From Chionis minor (taxonomy: Eukaryota; Chordata; Aves; Charadriiformes; Chionididae): DNA of 64,000 bases. Numbering within the stretch: position 1 is the stretch's first letter; each line of letters starts with the position of its first letter. The stretch covers positions 597,040-661,039 of the forward strand of contig VZSF01001204.1 in the NCBI GenBank assembly GCA_013398295.1, read 5' to 3'. The translations under genes and the position numbers were made by a program. Below, piece after piece: positions 26,261-38,200 of this stretch. Under the pieces are notes generated by a model. It was given only the letters and a program-made list of their open reading frames with translations, ran no database searches and was not told the DNA's origin.

Positions 26261-28199
26261 AATAGAGTGACATTGACTAAGTTGTGGCTGATAGCATGAG
26301 AGAAATAGAAGGTTAACCTGTAATTTTGCCATCGGTTGGGCAGGAAGACAGGGTAGAGCATTACTTTATCTATCTTCTACTGCTATTGAGTTTCATATGG
26401 CCTCAGAGCTAGTCTCATGGCTGCCAGGGATGAGCTGTGCTTGAAGATCAGCAAATGCCATATGTTTACAAGTTGCATAAACTTGTACATTTACCTACAT
26501 ATGGATTTCAGTTTCTCCTTGTCTCCTTCAGAAAGCAAATGTATTGCTCCTATAAGGAAGCCATTTGGATAGCAAATGAAATATTATGTGATTGTGGTCA
26601 GAATCCAGCAAGTTTGAGGAACTAGAGACATGTTTCTGCTGTTCAGTTCAAGGTATGACCACCTGGGTCTGTTGGCTATCTGTGTGAAAATCCATTGTGG
26701 CACAGCCCAGCTCTGTTATCCAATTGTCTCACTGTCTGGCTAAAATCAGCAAGTGGCTGTGAAGCAACTGGCTAAGCCTAAATCCATCCAAAGGGATGCT
26801 AGAGACAGGAAGGGAGGCAGTTTTAATGGTGGTGTCACATTTGTATGTATTGACAATCTCTGCTCCCCAAAATCACATTGGTTCATAGCCTGAGAGCATT
26901 TCTGGACTCCTTTGATTCTTGATACACAAATTTATTCTGATGCCAGAAAGGCATTTTTCCATCTGTGATTGGGAAGGGGACCCTGTACTTCACTCTCTGG
27001 CCATTTACTGATCCAGTTAACTAATTCTGTATTGGAAAGCATACATGAATCATAAAACTCCAACTGGTCCAGAATGGACTAGACCTCTCTTAGAGCTATT
27101 TCACCATGTGGAAGTATATTTGCTGAGCACTTCATGCATCACATTGGCTGACACACAAGTTAATCTCAAGACTTTGGTCCTTGTCTTGGCATGATAATGA
27201 AACTACATAGAAGATCAACTGTCATTTAGGAATAAGAAAACTCTTATCGGCTACATCCTACCAGAACAGCAGTGGTGTCAGGGACTGGAGGACCAGGCTA
27301 CTCCAATGTGTTGAACATTCAAAACAGTATCAAACCTATAATAAGGATGGCAAAAATTAACTAGCCCTGTATTTTCTGTTCACGGTCTTCTCTCCTGCAA
27401 ATCCTATCTCTGTTAGAGATTTTCTTTGTAGCATGATTTGCTTCATTTCTCTGAGTCTCATTTTCTTCTCTATGCCAGATTTATTTTTCATTTGGTCTAA
27501 TTAGTCTTATTTGAAAATAAGCTTTTCAAAAACAAAAGGGAAATTGTGGCAGTTGTTGACATATTGGAAGGAAGAGAGAGGGAGAGGGCTGAGATCCTTT
27601 AGTCTTTCACTACCGGCTGATGCAGGGTGAGCTACCACATGACATAGAGTGGTAGCTCTATGATTCAGCTGGTCTCATAGAACCGAAGAAAAACTTTTGA
27701 GTTTGATCCAGGAATTGCTGGGTCAAATTATGTGATATGTATTACGCAGAGAATCAGATGAGTAATCATGTTAGTCCTGCCTGGCCTGAATATACAGTTC
27801 AGTAGCTCTTGGCTTTCAATTTTACATACTCTTTTATGCTCTATAACATTATTTTATCCTCTATAATACTATTAATTTTCCCACTGAAAAAGATATGCAT
27901 AAATATCTTATCATGTAGATGATCAAATAAACACTAAGAAGAAAATATCACTTCCTCCTCCTCTGCAACCGCACATATTACTACTTTCAAGAAGGCCTTC
28001 TAGAGGCCCTCCAGCAGAAGAGGGAGACTTATGTTTATGTTTGTGATTTACTTCTGATTTTCCTCTGTGTTTTCCTTTGATTGAAACTACTTTGATTGAG
28101 TGAGGAGGAATGTATTGCAGAGAATTTTATGTTAAAAACTTAGTTGCAAGATTAGAAAAGGTCTATCAGTTTCTAAAGCTAATATGTGCACCCAGTCTG
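26261..28199. other. Unique non-coding DNA
   Basis: Nothing recognised beyond chance open frames of about 60 codons. AT-rich throughout. Confidence 0.5.
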
Positions 28200-28480
28200 A
28201 ATTCTGTAGAATAACCTTTTTCTCATTAAGTGTAGCATTTTAATGAATTAAATTTATAACGGGAACTGCCTTGGACGTTACTGGCAATAAATTGCTTAGA
28301 AGAGTCAGACCTTCGAGCTATAGGAACCACATATTGTAGTTAATTAAGGTACGTTAAGCACTTTTATTAATCAGAAATTATAGTATCACCCTTGAAGCTT
28401 CTTGCTTAATAATTCTATATTAGCATTTCAACTATAATAAATCTACCTTCCAAATAAATATAGCCTGAGATAATACCATT
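28200..28480. other. Possible conserved non-coding element
   Basis: A cluster of homeodomain-type cores (TTAATGAATTAAATTTA, TAGTTAATTAAGG, TTTATTAATCAG, CTTAATAATTC) within about 200 bp and no simple repeat. The texture is suggestive of a regulatory element but unproven. Confidence 0.22.
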
Positions 28481-31400
28481 AAAATGATGTATGTTGATAT
28501 TCAGTGCATTGACTTCTTTCTTTTAACTGATCTGCATCTCTAGAAGTCTATTGTGAGGAAAAATGAAAAAATAATCCTGAAATATTTGACCCAAAGTAAA
28601 GAACATCTTAGCCAGGAAGCTCCTCCATAGCCAAGAGAACCCAATGACATCTCTACATGCTTACAGTGAACCACATCTATTAGCATGATAGCTCTTGGTC
28701 ATGCAGCCTTGGAGAAATAAAAGGTCTTATTCTTGTCCCTTTCCCCAGCTTGCTCCTGCCACTGGTACTGGTATAGATATTTGAGCGTAGAGAGTCGTGG
28801 GTAAAGGAAAGTGCTGAGCAGAACAAAGCAAAGATATATTTGCAACTGGTTCATCGTCTTTTCTGTGTCTGCTTGATATGAATATGCAAAACAAAGTGAA
28901 TTTTTACCAGCAGACTCTGCTATTTTTGAAGCAAATATGACCACAATTCTCTTATCTCATTGTTCTAGACCCTGCAAGTTCTGCAGATAATAAAGTTCAA
29001 AAGTGTCCACAGCCTATTTTGTCCTTCTGTTAATTTCTGTCTGTCAATATTCTGAGCATCTTCAGCTCACAAAGATAACATATGTTAAAAATATAGAGCA
29101 TTCGTGTCTTATAAAATCCAGGCCCATATAGAACTCCAGCTATACACACACCTGAATTTTGCAGTAAAGGCAACAGTAACTGATTTGAGGCATGAGAGAC
29201 ATCTTTCAAGAGACAAGAAGGAGAAAATTAGAAAAATAGTTTTCACTGTTGGATCATTGAGATGCTATCTCATGTTCCAGGTCACCTTTCAAGGAAAGCT
29301 TCAAATACACTCAGATTCTCTGGTATTGTTCTTTCAGAATTTTACAGCTTATCCCTGTGCTTTCAGCATATGTACCCTCTTCATTAGAGACAAAAGAAGT
29401 TTGAGGTACAAGGAAATATTTCACTTTTCAAAGAGATTTCCTATAAGACAGTTTCAGAAATTAGGTCTACTGTATTTTCTTCTCAAGTTCTTTTGATGCA
29501 AGGGTCTTTCAGTCATTAAAGCCTGCTTCTTCTTCCTTACTTGAAAAGTAACCTACAAGTTTTTTAAGAACAAATATAATCTCCTCCTGAGGTCCTGCCA
29601 TTGTTTCTCTGAAGGTCACTCAGCAGTGTGCCATGTAGTTCAATACAAGGCACAGGAGAAGATCAGTAACCTTCAGAGGATCAAGTTCAAATCCCATTGC
29701 AGTCAATGGGGTATTCAAAGTTTGATGCCAATAGGGTAGAGCTAGAAGTGCACTACTGCCTGTTTGTGTGCTCTATGCAGGTATGCCAATCGCACCCTAC
29801 CCAAAATATAGACATGCATGTTTATCAAATCTTGTTTCAAGTTTCTCTAGAAACTATATTAACAGAAGCCACAGTAATTCTTTTGGTGCCCAGATACCCA
29901 TATATCAGCTTTTTCTACTTTGCATCACCATTTTCTTCCAGAGCTGCCACCTCTACTGCTGGTAGGACAGTTTGGTACATGGAAGCTATTGACCACACAG
30001 ACTGAACATTCTTATTTTCAAAGGTAATAGAGAGGCTAACAAAATTCAAGCACATCTGTGGGTGATATCTGTGTCCCCCTTCTTTTTCCATCTCAAGCTC
30101 CAGTCTTGAGACTGGAAGAAAAAAACAGGTGTCTCCAAAAGGAGCAATGGCATGCGCCTCATTTTTCTGAGCAATACTTTCTTTGTACTCAGGCATCCAT
30201 TATCCTAAGTCCTTATTCTTAAACTACAGACATCTTGTAAACCTCCAGGCTCCTGCTTTCAACTCTTCATGTCAGCACACCTAAAAGGGAAGAAAGCATC
30301 CCTTTTAATAAAAAAAAAAATTCAGCCAAAAGTCTTATTACCCTGTCATGTAAGCCCTGTCGCATTTTCACCTCTGGTACTTCTGTCCAGGAGGAACACA
30401 TAAGTATAAGTGGGCCCAGGCTCCTGGCAAGGCCCAATTTATTTTGTCACAAGGATAATTTCAATCTTAAAAAATTCTTGAAAGAATGAGCATCATAATG
30501 TATGAGAAGTTAATACAAATGCATTAAAAGTTCTGTTTATTTAAGAATTCTTTTGAATGTTGTGTGGTTTTTTGCAGTTCAGCCATTTTACCTATGCCAG
30601 CCTGGAATTCAGAAGGAACCATGTTGCTTCCACATATCTGATCATATGAGTCAGGCTATAGGGCTTTCACTTTATGATTGGTTGACTGTAATTAATTTCA
30701 GATGTAAATGTTTGCAGAAAGTACATTTTAATATTTTTTTCGTGCAAGCATTCATATATGCAGGCTAATACATATATTTTCTATGAATATTCATTTCAGA
30801 GAAACTCAGTCATTGAAGTGCTTATGGGAAATGATCACAGAAGACAAGTGCATTGATATGAACATACAGGTACTACAGTGAAAATTACGATTCTCCAAAG
30901 ACCTTCTCAGTTACAACCTAAAAATCTTTAAGCACCTCAGCTTTTGCCAGAATAATTTTCTGACAAAAGGCTTTCTTTATTGGAATGGATAATAGATTTA
31001 GGTTTCTTCTTCTTATTTCAGTCCTTGACTAATCTCCTAAGCTTCATAAGTTATTCCATCTTTCTTTGACCCAACTGTTTTATGCAGAATAGTATAGCTT
31101 CAGCTAGAGATATTGATAGGTCATGCCTTTCCTTGACTGCTTTTCCTGTCCTCAGACCCCTTATCCAGCTTCAAAAAAGAATGCATGCTGTAGTAATAGG
31201 GCACTTCCCGAGCTGTGGGAGGACCTGACTTCATAAGCCTCAGCCAGGGAACAGATAAGTTCAGGCATCCAGGGACACCTGAAATGGCAACCAAGTTGCC
31301 TAGCCTAAAATTTAATCTTACCCTCAGATATTCATTGAGGTGTACTTTTTTGTCCTTTCAAAGCATCCTAGGAGAAGTTGTTCTTAACATAATTCAGCTT

Positions 31401-32499
31401 CTTGATCAAAATAGTAAACAAACAAAAAAAAAATAATCTGCCTGTGTGGTCAGCGTAGGTCCTTGTGACCAGCTGTTTACACTGACTATGTAGTCAGTTT
31501 GGTTCAACAGTTTCCTCATCCTGATTTTAAGGAGAGACTGCTATTGAGAAGTGTCTTAACCTTGAAGCACTCCAGTGTGATGGGTTATTACACACTCTGA
31601 TGTCAAGTACTCCGAACCTCTCCTGTTAAAACTCTTCTCCTGGAAATACCTATATATTGAAACAGGACCTGAACTACCTATGATTTTAACTACTGGTCTG
31701 CTCAGTCATGTGTATGCTGCCATTAACACAGCACTTTGTATTGTTGGTAGGAAATAGGAAGGCTTCAGTGGGACGGAAGGAGAAAGCTGTGCTTTAAACT
31801 GCACAAGGTGGCATATAGGGCACTTTCCTGTATGGTGGATGTTGTTGACTTATTTAAGATTAAAGACTGACTGAGTTTAGTCCATGAACTCTGTAAGAGA
31901 GTTGACAGATCTCAAGCACAAGTCAGAGGAAGTAATGCCTTTAGGCTCAGATGTTAAAATCTCTTTGAGATGCAGAGTCGAAATAACTTCTTCCCTAATC
32001 ATTTTGCTCAGCTGAGTTCTGCCTTTTCTCAGCTGAACTATCAACTTTCTAGAATTAAATTTTAGGTATCTTTCCCTGTGTGTTATTTAAGCCTTTTTGC
32101 TCTGATCGACATCAGAATGGAAAGCTATCCACAAACTACTGTTAGAGGGGTAAATATTGCTTCATGGAGAGTCCCCTGTGGAAATCTGGTATCTTGAGTT
32201 GCTTTTCCTGGTGATAATAATACGACCCCTCCCCTGTGACCAGCGTCCCCTGGGAAGTCTTCCATTGTTTTCAGCTTTAGCAGTCCCATGGGATACAGTA
32301 GTATGGAAAGGTTCATTGGAAAATCCATCACCTCCGTATTTCCCAATTGTTTTACAATAAAGGATAAAGCATTACAATGCATCACGCTATTACATTGTCA
32401 TGTTTTCACTGGTGCTATGATTGCACAGTCCATAAATTCTTGCAATGAAAAAAGACTACTAAACTGTCTATACAGAAAATGTTAAATTCAATGTGTTGC
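28481..32499. other. Unique non-coding DNA
   Basis: No gene recognised. Frames of about 130 codons (29104-29496) and 102 codons (29697-30005) have no domain. A short perfect palindrome is listed separately. An A-run lies at about 30309-30320 and another near 31425. Confidence 0.5.
29693..29710. repeat. Short inverted repeat CCCATTG-CAGT-CAATGGG
   Basis: Seven-base arms CCCATTG (29693-29699) and CAATGGG (29704-29710) flank a 4-base loop. A T-arm-like word GTTCAAATCCC (29685-29695) overlaps the left arm, and an 'AAGGCACAGG'-type stretch lies about 40 bp upstream. This raises the weak possibility of a further diverged tRNA-derived SINE head at about 29630-29710. Confidence 0.4.
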
Positions 32500-33350
32500 T
32501 TTCCGTTTCATCTCAATTAGCCGCAGCTAAATAGTTGGAACCAATTCTGCATCTTTATTTGCACTGCCTGTCTAATAGCCTGATTTACATCAGTAGTACC
32601 AGCACAGAATTTTAGTTAATTGGGATTTCAGTAGCTAAATGGCATTTCATTGTCCTAGCAAAACAAACACATGTTTATGGGTTTTTAAGTAAAACTGTAA
32701 GAGCTTCAAATGATGTTTAGTTTATCAAGCAGTACAACTGCTTTCTATTACAATTCATTGTTCATAATGATACACAAAATGCCATAGTCACAACAGTGAC
32801 AGGAAAGGTGTAAACACTGCAAAGAAACTCGCCTGGCAGCGGCTTCATAATAAAACTGTTCATTAGATAATTCTGCTGTACTATGGAGGCAGAAACTTCT
32901 CCTTGTGAGCAGAATTAATTCCACAGAACCATGCTGTTTTATCAGGAAGGCTTAGATGCATTGTGAAATCCACTTCTTTTTATGCTCTGTTTAAGTCCTG
33001 CTGACACCCGGAGGGACCTAGAAATAGCTTCCTACCTATAAGATAGTGTTTGTTTTATTGCTACAGTATTGCCTAAGGGCTTATGCTATGACGGAGCCTT
33101 GTTTTCATTGTCACTTGTTATTGTTAATTCCAGGCATTCTAGAATGATGAGTCATGCCCTTGAAAATGATGAGATAGCATTAAAAATAATTAATTTAGAA
33201 ACCATAATAATAACACGCCTTAGGGCTTTATTATTTTACCTCCATTTTTTGAGATTAGAGTGGATGAGGGTCCAATGTTATTCTCCCATCAAAAAACCCA
33301 AACCTTACATTATCAAGGTACAAGGTTGATATATTACCCGGATTCTAGGA
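32500..33350. other. Possible conserved non-coding element cluster
   Basis: About 850 bp of non-repetitive AT-rich sequence with many homeodomain-type and related cores: TTAGTTAATTGGG near 32613-32625, TTCATTGTTCATAATG, GATGAGTCATG (AP-1/MARE-like, near 33147-33157), AAAATAATTAATTTAG near 33183-33198 and CATAATAATAAC. It lacks coding frames. Of all the candidate elements in the window this is the longest and most enhancer-like by eye. Conservation itself cannot be seen here. Confidence 0.25.
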
Positions 33351-34548
33351 GATGGGGGTTTTGAAGAAAATTTCAAATTATGTGAGGCCTTTTTGCTAGT
33401 ACGAGATGTATAAGCATATACTTATCCATAACCTGGTGAATGTATGATTGAGAAGACAGTATCTAAGGTGTGGTTGAAGTTTGCAAGCAAGGAAAGGTGG
33501 GGAAAGAGGACAGTGGACCAAAGTGGACCAAACTCTTGGCTTGTGTAAATGAGCCAGTTCCCACTGGAGCTAACAGAGACAGAGCAATCTGCGTGCACTG
33601 AAGCCTAGCCTGCTCTGTGTACAACTCTTAGCATGTCAGATGCAATACACACCTTGCGTAACCTTTACCTGATGTTTGCTTCCAGAAGCAAGTCTGGAAA
33701 GTGTATCATAAAGCTCAGTCCTACCCTTGACATAGGGCAATGGAGCAATTCAGTCGGTCTGCTTCCCTTCTTGTTTCTGTGATTACAAAGAAAAGAGACT
33801 CACATAGGAAACAGTCCATATAAAAGAGGACAGTCCAGATAAAAGAATGTGCAAATGTGAAAGCCTTCTAAGAAATGGTGAAGGTGCTTTATAAAGACTT
33901 CTAACAAGTTGAAAGAGTGAATGAGGAGAACAGGTGTATATAAAGATGGAGAGGTAGGGAGAAACAGATCTGCAGCCATTAAAAAGAAAAAAAAAAAGTT
34001 ATTAGAAACCCTGATTAGAATTCAGCACAGACTCAGGTGTTCTGCAAGGGACAGTTGCATGTACTATATAAAGCATCCTCAAGGCATAGCTCAGAATAAA
34101 GTGACTGATGACTATAATAATGACCATTATTTCAGTTCTCTGTGTCAGTATTCAGAACTGAAAAACCACCCCTGCAAAGAGCTACAGAACACATTAATGA
34201 AAATGCAAAAGAAAAAGTCAAGAATCTCATTTTACCTTAGGGGAGAGGCAGTTTAATACCCTTCAGTTTTCTGAAGTGATAGAATTTCTCTAAAGGGATG
34301 ACAATGTTGCAAGTTGATGACAACTTCACTGAAAGTCAAAGAAAGCAGATAAAATTTTGCATGAGGAAACAATTAAAACTCCAACACTTGTGAAAGGTCT
34401 TGGTGCCAAAGCAAAATAACATGCTGAATTCTCTCTGAATCTCAAAGGAACACTTAATCAGCCTTCCATAAGCACTAGTGAAAGGTGTGTAGTAAAAATT
34501 CAGTGCAATTGTTTTAAATCTGCACAAGTCAGTGCTAGGTCAAGGAAT
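33351..34548. other. Unique non-coding DNA with two short tandem duplications
   Basis: A 10-bp unit AGTGGACCAA is duplicated at 33512-33531. A 19-bp unit is duplicated at 33811-33829 and 33830-33848 with two mismatches. An A-run lies near 33985-33997. No coding sequence recognised. Confidence 0.7.
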
Positions 34549-34553
34549 AAAGG
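34549..34553. repeat. Target-site duplication AAAGG (left)
   Basis: AAAGG directly precedes the TG of the LTR. The identical 5-mer follows the terminal CA at 35272-35276. A 5-bp duplication fits ERVL-type (class III) integration. Confidence 0.9.
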
Positions 34554-34950
34554 TGTTATGGTTTGAGAAAACCCATAACAATTTATTATCGCTTAGACAA
34601 TTATTCTCTCACCCGATGACCCCTCCCCACCCAGGAAGGGGAATCAGGAATAAAACAAGAAAATCCAGGGGTTGAAAGATAAACAGATTTAATAGGATAG
34701 GAATGGATAATTAACAATACTAACACAAAGGAACCCATATTGATCCCGATACCCGAATATACAGTACAAGGATTATACTCAGCCAACTATATCAGTTGGA
34801 AGCTGTGCACTCCCAGCAGTGGACAGTGAATGTCGGACACTGCGAGCGCTACAGCTTCAGGAGGAAGGAAAGGCCTCAGGGATCCAGCACCGGGGCAAGA
34901 AGTCCTCTGGATCGCCATCATCAAGGGAGAGCCATCAAGGGAAAAGAGCA

Positions 34951-35000
34951 CGAGCAAGGGGGAGAGCTCGAGCAGGGGGAGAACGCGAGCAGGGGGAGCA
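34951..35000. repeat. Three 15-18 bp G-rich tandem units inside the LTR
   Basis: Units beginning CGAGCA(A)GGGGGAG recur at 34951-34968, 34969-34985 and 34986-35000. In the LTR's own sense they lie just downstream of the TATA box, in the expected leader/R region, as C-rich repeats. Confidence 0.85.
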
Positions 35001-35020
35001 CCCCCTCACAGCAGACTTTC

Positions 35021-35042
35021 TTATTTATATTGAATGTGACGT
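35021..35042 (-). promoter_or_regulatory. LTR core promoter: CRE-like site and TATA box
   Basis: On the minus strand ACGTCA (35042-35037) precedes TATAAATAA (35029-35021) by 7 bp. The same order of CRE and TATA is a feature of the related avian LTR type. It would drive leftward transcription if still active. Confidence 0.65.
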
Positions 35043-35271
35043 TCATGGTATGAAATAATCCTGTTGGCCAGCTTGGGTCAAGTGCCCGAGTCTTGCTCCT
35101 CCTCATCCCTGCACCTGGCGAGCTCAAAAACACTGAGACCTTGAAACCCACACACCATGGCTAGCTATACAATAAATATCTTCACTAATTCAGACACTAG
35201 AGTCTTACACACATACAGCTTTTCCCAAGCATTAGGAAAGAAATTAGTCCTGTGTCACTCACACCAGGACA

Positions 35272-35276
35272 AAAGG
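35272..35276. repeat. Target-site duplication AAAGG (right)
   Basis: Exact copy of 34549-34553, immediately after the terminal CA of the LTR. Confidence 0.9.
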
Positions 35277-38200
35277 TCATGAAAATTTGATTCACAGCGC
35301 TTTCAATTCACAGTCATATTTGTCTAATTGGTTTTCTTCTGCATTTACCACTTAATTTTGCCTACAGAAAAATGTATAAAAGTTAAACTTGGAAGGAAAG
35401 CCCTTAAGTTTTCCATCCTAAAAATGAAAATAATGTGGATGACTGGTGGACTTGTAGATCAGAAGAGCAACAGCTCTGAGTGATTTATAGTACATCCAAG
35501 ATTGTATCCATTTATCCACCACAGTGGTGCCTCAGTTTCGTCTTGGGAAGGGAGAAGTTCTGTTAGGTCCATGTTGTTAGTCTGTTCTTTGACTAACATA
35601 CTGTACTTCATCAGCAATAATATGGCTGCAGTATGAGGTTCTTTGATTCTACCTGCATGGTGTGAGCTGTTTGTCAAGGGGAAAAAAAAAAAAAAAAAGC
35701 TGTTTTTCAACATGTAAAGCTGTTTTTCAAGAGTTTAAGATGGTACCCAGTGCTGGTACAGGAATCGATTGCATTCCCATGGAAGAGTTCTCACAAGACC
35801 CTTTCTGTAGCAGCAAAAGCAATTTTTCCAAAATTATTTTTTTGGCTGGAAGCAAAGATTATATGATCATGTTGGCTCTCCACCTGTTTGTTCATCTGTT
35901 GGTCTCCTAATCCTTACCTAATTAAGAGTCAAATCTGTTGGTCAGTTTCAACTACATTTCACAAGGAAGCAGAGGCATCAAAAGTAACTGCATTCATAGA
36001 TGCTTTGTGGAAAGCAGTGGGTGAGGAGAGGAGTGACACCCAAAGTATAGGCCCCACAGAGCAAAAGGCTGCAGTGTAAACTCAATGGTTAACTATTCTG
36101 CTTGACTTGCCTCTGGCAAAATATTGCACACACAGCTTGGAAGCTGTTTGAGCACATGTCCTCCGTCTATTAGAGGGCAGCTAGTACAGGGATTAAACTG
36201 ACTGTGGAGAGGCTGTTCCTCTCTGTATTGGGATGAAGAAAATGAGGAATATGGAAGTATTTCAGACAAAGGTAAGATTTTCAAGGTCACAGGGGTAAAG
36301 AAAGGCACTGGGATAATTACTGACAGAGAGCACCAGAATATGAGAGTTCGTATCCCCTTAGTTGTCCCACAGTGTAGTTTATTTCCCCCTCGTTAAAAAT
36401 CCTTTACAGTTTCCATTAAACGATATTGGAATGCTGCTATGCTGTGATATCCTTTTCTGCCTGATAAGCTTCCTCTCGTGTACTAGTAGGTTAATGACTA
36501 CATTTAGAATTTTTCATCGGACTGATGGGAATCAAAATGTTCCTTTTTGTCATACATAATAAGGAAATGTTTACTTTCTGGGTACATTCATGATCAGTCC
36601 ACACCTTTCTGAACCACTAAAATGCCCCATGTTGATATCTCGTGCTGCTATTCTCTGCTGGCAAGGCTCCAGATCCTGTGATGAAGTGTGTTTTCTCTAG
36701 CTGAACTGCTGTAATGCTTCACTGTAGTCTCATGACTGCAGTGACTATGGGAAAAGTAGTTACCGTCTTGCCAGCTAGCCTTAAAGAATATTTTTTTATT
36801 CAAAAGCAAAGGAATAAAAATATACATGAAATCTGGAGGCAGCTTACAAATGATGATGATGCCTTCCCAAGAATAAATTATAGTAAAGTTTGATGAAAAC
36901 AAACATGGTAAAAGAACCCTAGACAATTGTACTGACACTAAAAATAAAATGAACAAGGGGATAATAAAACTGAAGAGAGAAATATGTAAAATCACTGGTA
37001 TCTGCTTTATGGCTTCTACAAGTGTAAATCGGTAGTATCTATATTGGTATCACTGGAGTCTCCATCTGTGGACCTGGAGTGAGAGCAGAAATTGGCTCGG
37101 TAACATTTTTTTTTTGGTTATATTGAAAACACGTCTGCAGATGACATATTTCCTAGTTAAATTTCCTTCCTCCCAGTCACCAGTGGGTAGGAATCCACAG
37201 GAATCTCAAAAGATTGATTAGAAAGCCAGTAACTACATTAACTGAATTTATCCACAGGTATATCTCAGATAAAATCTGTAGTTTCAGTCTCCTGTGACTT
37301 GTCTGAATGACAGTAGTGTAACAAATGAACTCTCTAGGAAGTAGAGAAGTAGAGAACTAGAGCTGTGTGTCTCTCTTCTTTCTTTTGTTTATTTTTTTAT
37401 TTATGTATTTAATTCTTTTAGCCTTTGGTTGAGGTTGACAAGATTTCCATGAATGGGCAAACTCAGGGGGTTTTGATTAAACTTTTTCCCAGACATAGTT
37501 CGTTCTGCTTTAACAGGTCCACATCTCTGTTCAGTTCCCTCTAATGTTTCTGTTAAGAAAAATATTAAGTCAGAGAAAGTAACACATCATGGAGATGCTG
37601 TCACCACTGGCAAATAGCTGTCTGGCTGCATTGAAATCACTGAAATTAATGATGGAGATGTGATGAATTGATTCTTGTCCGTCCTGACTGTCATAGGAGG
37701 CATTCAGCGCTTATACTGCTAGAAATGTTCACGTGGATAGATATAATTTAGAGTGCCTGGCACACTGCTTTGCCTAAAAATTGGAACTCAGAGCAAAGTG
37801 GGAAAATATTCCATAAATAGTCTATTCAAGAATAAAACAACTTTGAGTCAGCTGAGGACTAATGATTTCTCTGTCTTCTTTTCCATAAACATTTGCATGT
37901 TTTGTTCATACATCTACACAAAAGGAAACTCAGAGGTGTACAAAGAGATGTGGTGGCATGACAAGGTTAGCCACTTGAAAGAGTCTGTTTCTGCTGTCTT
38001 GGGTTTGCAGTGCGAGGTGAGAAAGGGGCTATCCCTTGTTCTTCAGAGATGGAAGTGGGGTAGACATTTTTATAGTGGCCTTTTTGTTCCTTTTTATACT
38101 TGCTCTTCTGCTCCTGCATCGCATGTGTCACATACAGCTGGGAAAAGAACAGTTGGTCCAAGAGCTAAAGTTCTCACATTTGGGTTCATGCATGTTCTGA

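Larger units (their letters stand above)
34554..35271 (-). mobile_element. Solo LTR of an avian ERVL-like endogenous retrovirus
   Basis: A 718-bp element begins TGTTATGG and ends CCAGGACA on the plus strand (TG...CA, imperfect 8-bp terminal inverted repeats). It is flanked on both sides by AAAGG. The ends and layout match the abundant avian LTR type with TGTTGTGG...CCAGGACA ends, whose transcriptional sense is the opposite strand. In that sense there is a CRE-like ACGTCA (35037-35042), then TATAAATAA (35021-35029), then an ATTAAA poly(A)-type signal (34688-34693) and a final U5-like part rich in pyrimidines. No internal retroviral genes or second LTR are present, so this is the product of LTR-LTR recombination. 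Overlapping open frames of 60-90 codons inside it are chance. The family name is inferred from memory. Confidence 0.9.

Noticed and set aside
29104..29496. 130-codon plus-strand frame
   Set aside because: No domain or homolog recognised. Phe/Leu/Lys-rich, as expected from AT-rich DNA.
34796..35151. Several overlapping 65-85 codon frames on both strands
   Set aside because: All lie inside the solo LTR, which is non-coding.
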